NCBI GenBank assembly: GCA_030917745.1
Contig: JAUPUC010000095.1
Location: 1 to 9,544, forward strand
Reading direction: 5' to 3'
From: Patescibacteria group bacterium
GTDB lineage: Bacteria > Patescibacteriota > Minisyncoccia > Moranbacterales > UBA1568
Length of the DNA: 9,544 nt
This document shows, one piece after another, positions 6,237-9,544 of this stretch; within the stretch, counting starts at the first letter, position 1; every line of letters begins with the position of its first letter. A program made the position numbers and the translations under genes. The notes below the pieces were generated by a model, which had not been told where the DNA came from, made no database searches, and saw nothing but the letters and a program-made list of their open reading frames with translations.

Positions 6237-8390
6237 TTACTTCTCATACGTAAACGCGGCTCCTATAAACCGGTCTATCTTCAAGTTTCCTTCAAACAAG
6301 ACTCTCCGTCCATACGGTACCAAATCTCCACCGGTCTGCCAAACGCTTTTCCACCTTTCGGGGTATGTGATTTCAGATTTTAGTTTACTCCCTATCGTAC
6401 CTGATTGCTTCTGGTAAAGTATCGAGAAGCGTTCAGCACCCCCCTGACGCAGCTTCTCAATCTCAAAACTCCAGGGCAATCGATACTTCAACTCCACAGT
6501 CACACTCTCTCCAGGGCTCACATAGACCCATGATCCGAACACCGTCTTCCCGCTCTCTTCTCCGACACGGGTACCACTTGCTTCGTGAATACGTTCATTG
6601 TTTTCGAGAGACTCTACCAAGGCATCTCGTCGAAAACCAAGCGCGTCATAATCGAGTGGCGGATCGGGGAATTCCCAAGTAGTACCTTTGACCGATAGAA
6701 GTTCCGAACCGAGAGGAACATAGACTCGTAAATAATCAGCATTCACCTTGTTCCACCACTCGTATGGGGTATGCCCTCCTGTATGCCGACGCTCAATCAC
6801 CAAAGTATCAGTAATAGAACCATCAGCCGCGATATCAGATCGATGCGAAAGAGACTCTTCGATCACTCCATCCGTCTTGTACCCGTTGATATTGCTATGC
6901 ACCACGCTTAAAAAATTTTTTTCTGTATCTAAAAGCTTTCCAGACCAGCCCGCCTGACTGATCATAGCCTCAGCCTCAGGATGTCTCGCGTACAATAACA
7001 CATGCTTCTCATCAAGGCCCTGGACAAGTACTTCGGCCACCCGTATGAGCTGTTGGTAATCAACCATTTTTGCCATACGACTAAATACCTCAAGAGAGAG
7101 ATCTGAAAGAATCTTTTTTGGATTATTCTCCTCCTTATCATATTTCTCTTCAACCTGTTCCTGAACAATTGGAATAAAATTCTCTGAATCAATCGTCACT
7201 CCATAAACCGGTAAATCAATCGGTCCCAATACGGAGAGCAGTCTCTGCATAACAGTCGGCGTCACTGTCACGACTCCATCAACAGTCGGCCCGCCTGTTT
7301 TTTCATAGAAAAAAATAGCTTTTTCGGCAGAAGTCGGAAAATCTGGATACCAATTACTATCATGAAGACTCCAACCAGCACTGATTTTCTGTATCGGCTG
7401 AGGCGGAACGATATTTTCTTTCAACTGCCCATCCGGATTAAAGATTCCATCCACAAAAAAGTTTTCGAGCATACCATCATGCACACTCAGAAGCGCGTAG
7501 CTCCCAATAAATCCTCCCGTTGCCCGTAGCTCATGATTATTTTGAAAAAGAAACAAGTATTTCCTCGGACCGTTCTTACCAAGAAGTTCCGCAAATACCT
7601 GTTCGCGTTCGTGCAAAGTTTGAAGCGCCCCAAGAGCCACCGGAAACAATTCTCTCGCCTCAAGAAATTTTTCCCGACGCTCACTCGGAATATCTAAAAT
7701 ATTTACTCGATCCAACAATATTTTGGCTTGCTCCAACTCAACGATGGCGTATGCCAATGGCTCTTGAACCATGTCTAATCTCTCCAGTAAAGAGGCTGAC
7801 ATGTCCTGTCCTTGAGAATCAACACTGGTCACCTGTTCCGCTAATACCGATAGCCGAGAACCAACGCGAGCAATATGCCCCAAGGCAAGCACGGCATTCC
7901 GTCCTGATGCCGGTTGAGAAAGCCCGGGGATAAAACGGAGTGTATCCAGGATATACCCAGGAAACACCATCAATGCCCGATCAGCAACACGGAATTGTTG
8001 GTCTGCCTGCTCAAACTGAGTACGCGCGATATCAAAATTCTTATCTTGGAACGCATGGGCGGCCTCCACAATATACACATATCCTTTGTTACTTGCCTGA
8101 AGCACCTTGGTGGCACTCCACCATGCCAAAACAACATATATCAAAACACAACAGAAAACGAAGAATATCCAACGCCATATTTTCTTTGGTTTTCGCTTCT
8201 CAGATGTTTTTCGAGCGTGAGAAGACACTCTTGTAGAATCCCGAAGTCCTCTCTGATTGACCAACTGAGGAGACGGCGGGCTACTCGATTCAGGCACCGA
8301 TACCACGCGAGAAGATTGTGTTCTAGATACACTCTCCCCTCGAGAAAGATTCGATGTACGTGTTTGTTTGCGAATGCTGTCCATATTCAT
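6237..8390 (-). CDS. DUF4012 membrane-anchored extracellular protein
   Basis: The biochemical role is unknown; DUF4012 proteins are common in CPR bacteria, Actinobacteria and Chloroflexi. The protein is 717 residues from the ATG at 8390, chosen because AGGAG (8398-8402) sits 7 nt upstream. The same frame opens earlier with TTG at 8405, and a second ATG at 8384 is possible. Layout: residues 1-70 are Ser/Arg/Pro-rich and probably disordered in the cytoplasm; about 71-93 is one membrane helix (WIFFVFCCVLIYVVLAWW); then a helical region to about 270; then the DUF4012 core at about 275-445. The core has YLFLFQNN, ELRATGGFIGSYALL, NPDGQLK, DSNWYPDFPTSAEK, GGPTVDGVV and LGPIDLP. A beta-rich C-terminal part follows (about 520-717). 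Orientation by charge puts most of the protein outside. It lies between a glycosyltransferase and murJ, which suggests a role in cell-surface glycan assembly or attachment. Confidence 0.9.
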   Translation of the reverse strand: MNMDSIRKQTRTSNLSRGESVSRTQSSRVVSVPESSSPPSPQLVNQRGLRDSTRVSSHARKTSEKRKPKKIWRWIFFVFCCVLIYVVLAWWSATKVLQASNKGYVYIVEAAHAFQDKNFDIARTQFEQADQQFRVADRALMVFPGYILDTLRFIPGLSQPASGRNAVLALGHIARVGSRLSVLAEQVTSVDSQGQDMSASLLERLDMVQEPLAYAIVELEQAKILLDRVNILDIPSERREKFLEARELFPVALGALQTLHEREQVFAELLGKNGPRKYLFLFQNNHELRATGGFIGSYALLSVHDGMLENFFVDGIFNPDGQLKENIVPPQPIQKISAGWSLHDSNWYPDFPTSAEKAIFFYEKTGGPTVDGVVTVTPTVMQRLLSVLGPIDLPVYGVTIDSENFIPIVQEQVEEKYDKEENNPKKILSDLSLEVFSRMAKMVDYQQLIRVAEVLVQGLDEKHVLLYARHPEAEAMISQAGWSGKLLDTEKNFLSVVHSNINGYKTDGVIEESLSHRSDIAADGSITDTLVIERRHTGGHTPYEWWNKVNADYLRVYVPLGSELLSVKGTTWEFPDPPLDYDALGFRRDALVESLENNERIHEASGTRVGEESGKTVFGSWVYVSPGESVTVELKYRLPWSFEIEKLRQGGAERFSILYQKQSGTIGSKLKSEITYPERWKSVWQTGGDLVPYGRRVLFEGNLKIDRFIGAAFTYEK

Positions 8391-8414
8391 CTCCACTCTC
8401 CTCAAAAAATCGAA

Positions 8415-8436
8415 TATCCATTTTAAAATCTGGATA
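8415..8436. repeat. Inverted repeat before the DUF4012 gene
   Basis: TATCCA and TGGATA are separated by a ten-base AT-rich loop that holds TAAAAT on the minus strand. A run of six Ts (8404-8409 as As on the plus strand) follows a few bases later. It could be a weak terminator for the glycosyltransferase gene, an operator, or a site around a -10 box. No -35 partner is visible, and the 86-nt gap shows no stronger signal. Confidence 0.3.
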
Positions 8437-8476
8437 CAGAAACTCAGACCATTACCATGTATTTTTCATGAGGCAC

Positions 8477-9544
8477 TCACGCAAGAGATTTCCGTGACGC
8501 ATCATAAATTGCCATTGTTCGTTTCGCCATACGGGACCATCGAAATAAACGCGTTCTTCGATACCCCTGTAATCGCAACGACTCCCGCTCTAAACTCTGC
8601 GTAGCTAATTCACGCAAACAAAACGCGAGTTCTTCAGGATTCTCTGGATCGAAATAACGCGCTGCACCACCCAGCACTTCTGGGAGCGACCCCCTATTCG
8701 ATGAAAGTACCGGTAATCCATAACTCATCGCCTCAAGCGGAGGGAGCCCAAATCCCTCATACAAAGATGGAAAGAGATAGGCGACTCCATATCGATACAA
8801 GACGGAAATTTCTGCATCCGAAAGAAACCCAGTGAAACAAAGGTTTTCAAAAGAGAAACGCTGTTTCAAATGACTATAGAAATAGTCTTCTCGACCGACT
8901 AATATAAAGCGATACTCCGGAAAGCGTTTTGCCATATCCGCGATAAGCTCCAGATTCTTATGAGGATACGCGTTTCCGACATACAAAAAGTACGGTCGTA
9001 TTATATCACGGTGTAATTTAATCCCCCGGTTCTCTTCCGGAGAAAGAATCAATTCAAAACGATTCAAAACAGAAAAAGCCGCCTCATTATCCACAAAAAA
9101 ACACCTCTGATTCACTCCTTCCAGCGTCACACGCAACTTACTCGAGAGAAAAGGAAATTCCCGAAGCAAATCAGACTCCGTAAACCGAGACACAGCAATC
9201 ACTGTATCTGCCCGGAGACAGGCGATGCGAATCACCACCCGATATACAAAAAACTTGAGCCAATACCAATACGAAAAACGCGTCGTGTTCCGTACAGTTG
9301 GATAGCGCAATAAAATAAGGTCATGAATCGTCACCACGAAACGACCCGGATAAAGAATGGGAACATTGAAATGCGGGAAATGCATCAAATCAAGATGCTC
9401 TCGCCAGAGCTGCCAAGGGAAAAAAATTTGTTCCGCGAATCCATACCACTTATAATCAGCCACTATCTTGGTAAATCGTTTAGAGAATGGTTTATACTCC
9501 TCAAAATTCTCCCGACGCAAAAATATCACGTATTCATTAGCGCT
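8477..9544 (-). CDS. Glycosyltransferase family 4 (GT-B), start outside the window
   Basis: Retaining sugar transferase that moves a sugar from a nucleotide-sugar donor; the acceptor cannot be told. 355 codons are visible. The frame is open to the window edge, and the residues ANEYVIFLRR at the edge match the inner N-terminal region of such enzymes (often NEYVLFL). The GTG at 9527-9529 is therefore an internal Val codon, and perhaps 30-45 residues are missing. The N-terminal acceptor domain shows FVVTIHDLILLRYP, then ADTVIAVSRFTESDL. The C-terminal donor domain begins near YFLYVGNAYPHKNLELI. It carries RFILVG and the E-x7-E motif EGFGLPPLE (about 263-271 of the visible part), then GSLPEVLGGAARYFDP. 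It ends with TGA after a normal C-terminal helix. It is the upstream member of the envelope cluster with the DUF4012 protein and MurJ. No membrane anchor is visible, so it is probably cytoplasmic or peripheral. Confidence 0.92.
   Translation of the reverse strand, partial: SANEYVIFLRRENFEEYKPFSKRFTKIVADYKWYGFAEQIFFPWQLWREHLDLMHFPHFNVPILYPGRFVVTIHDLILLRYPTVRNTTRFSYWYWLKFFVYRVVIRIACLRADTVIAVSRFTESDLLREFPFLSSKLRVTLEGVNQRCFFVDNEAAFSVLNRFELILSPEENRGIKLHRDIIRPYFLYVGNAYPHKNLELIADMAKRFPEYRFILVGREDYFYSHLKQRFSFENLCFTGFLSDAEISVLYRYGVAYLFPSLYEGFGLPPLEAMSYGLPVLSSNRGSLPEVLGGAARYFDPENPEELAFCLRELATQSLERESLRLQGYRRTRLFRWSRMAKRTMAIYDASRKSLA

Noticed and set aside
8477..8479. TGA read as glycine (genetic code 25)
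   Set aside because: The glycosyltransferase ends at this TGA after a complete C-terminal helix, and none of the other genes has an in-frame TGA, so the standard code fits.
9527..9529. GTG as start codon of the glycosyltransferase
   Set aside because: The frame continues open to the window edge with ANEY before it, matching internal family sequence, so the true start is outside.
1..9544. Mobile elements, CRISPR arrays, tRNA or rRNA genes
   Set aside because: No transposase or integrase motifs, no spaced direct repeats, and no cloverleaf or rRNA-like sequence were seen on either strand.

Overview
The window looks like a piece of chromosome from an uncultivated Candidate Phyla Radiation (Patescibacteria) bacterium, most likely a Parcubacteria-type lineage. 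The clues are the CPR-style CTP synthase loops, a large DUF4012 membrane protein, a MurJ of the divergent 'VLGALSAAF' type, and compact gene packing. The lineage call is inference from family resemblance. All genes use the standard code: TGA ends the glycosyltransferase exactly where the family normally ends, which argues against the TGA=Gly code of Gracilibacteria and Absconditabacteria. bL9 is present; from memory, some CPR lineages lack it.

Every supported gene is on the minus strand, so transcription runs from high to low coordinates. In that order they are: a GT4-family glycosyltransferase (5' end outside the window); a DUF4012 single-pass membrane protein; a MurJ-type lipid flippase; a 69-codon gene of unknown function; queA (queuosine tRNA modification); rplI (ribosomal protein bL9); pyrG (CTP synthase); and serS (seryl-tRNA synthetase, 3' part outside the window).

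Right part (about 4545-9544): glycosyltransferase, DUF4012 protein and MurJ follow each other with short gaps (86 and 30 nt) and look like one envelope-building operon. The sugar transferase would make a glycan on a carrier, MurJ would flip a lipid-linked precursor, and the DUF4012 protein has a large outside domain. That domain may be a remote relative of LytR-CpsA-Psr ligases (inference).

Middle part (4058-4544): about 490 bases with no large gene. They hold what looks like a complete small transcription unit: a promoter (TTGACG, 17 nt, TAAGAT), a leader with a hairpin and a T-run, a good ribosome site, a 69-codon reading frame and a strong intrinsic terminator. The queA promoter starts directly at that terminator's T-run.

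Left part (1-4057): housekeeping genes for tRNA modification, ribosome, pyrimidine nucleotide and aminoacyl-tRNA synthesis. They are separated by 70-130 nt gaps holding a promoter with two palindromes before rplI and a terminator-like hairpin before pyrG. No RNA genes, mobile elements or CRISPR arrays were seen.
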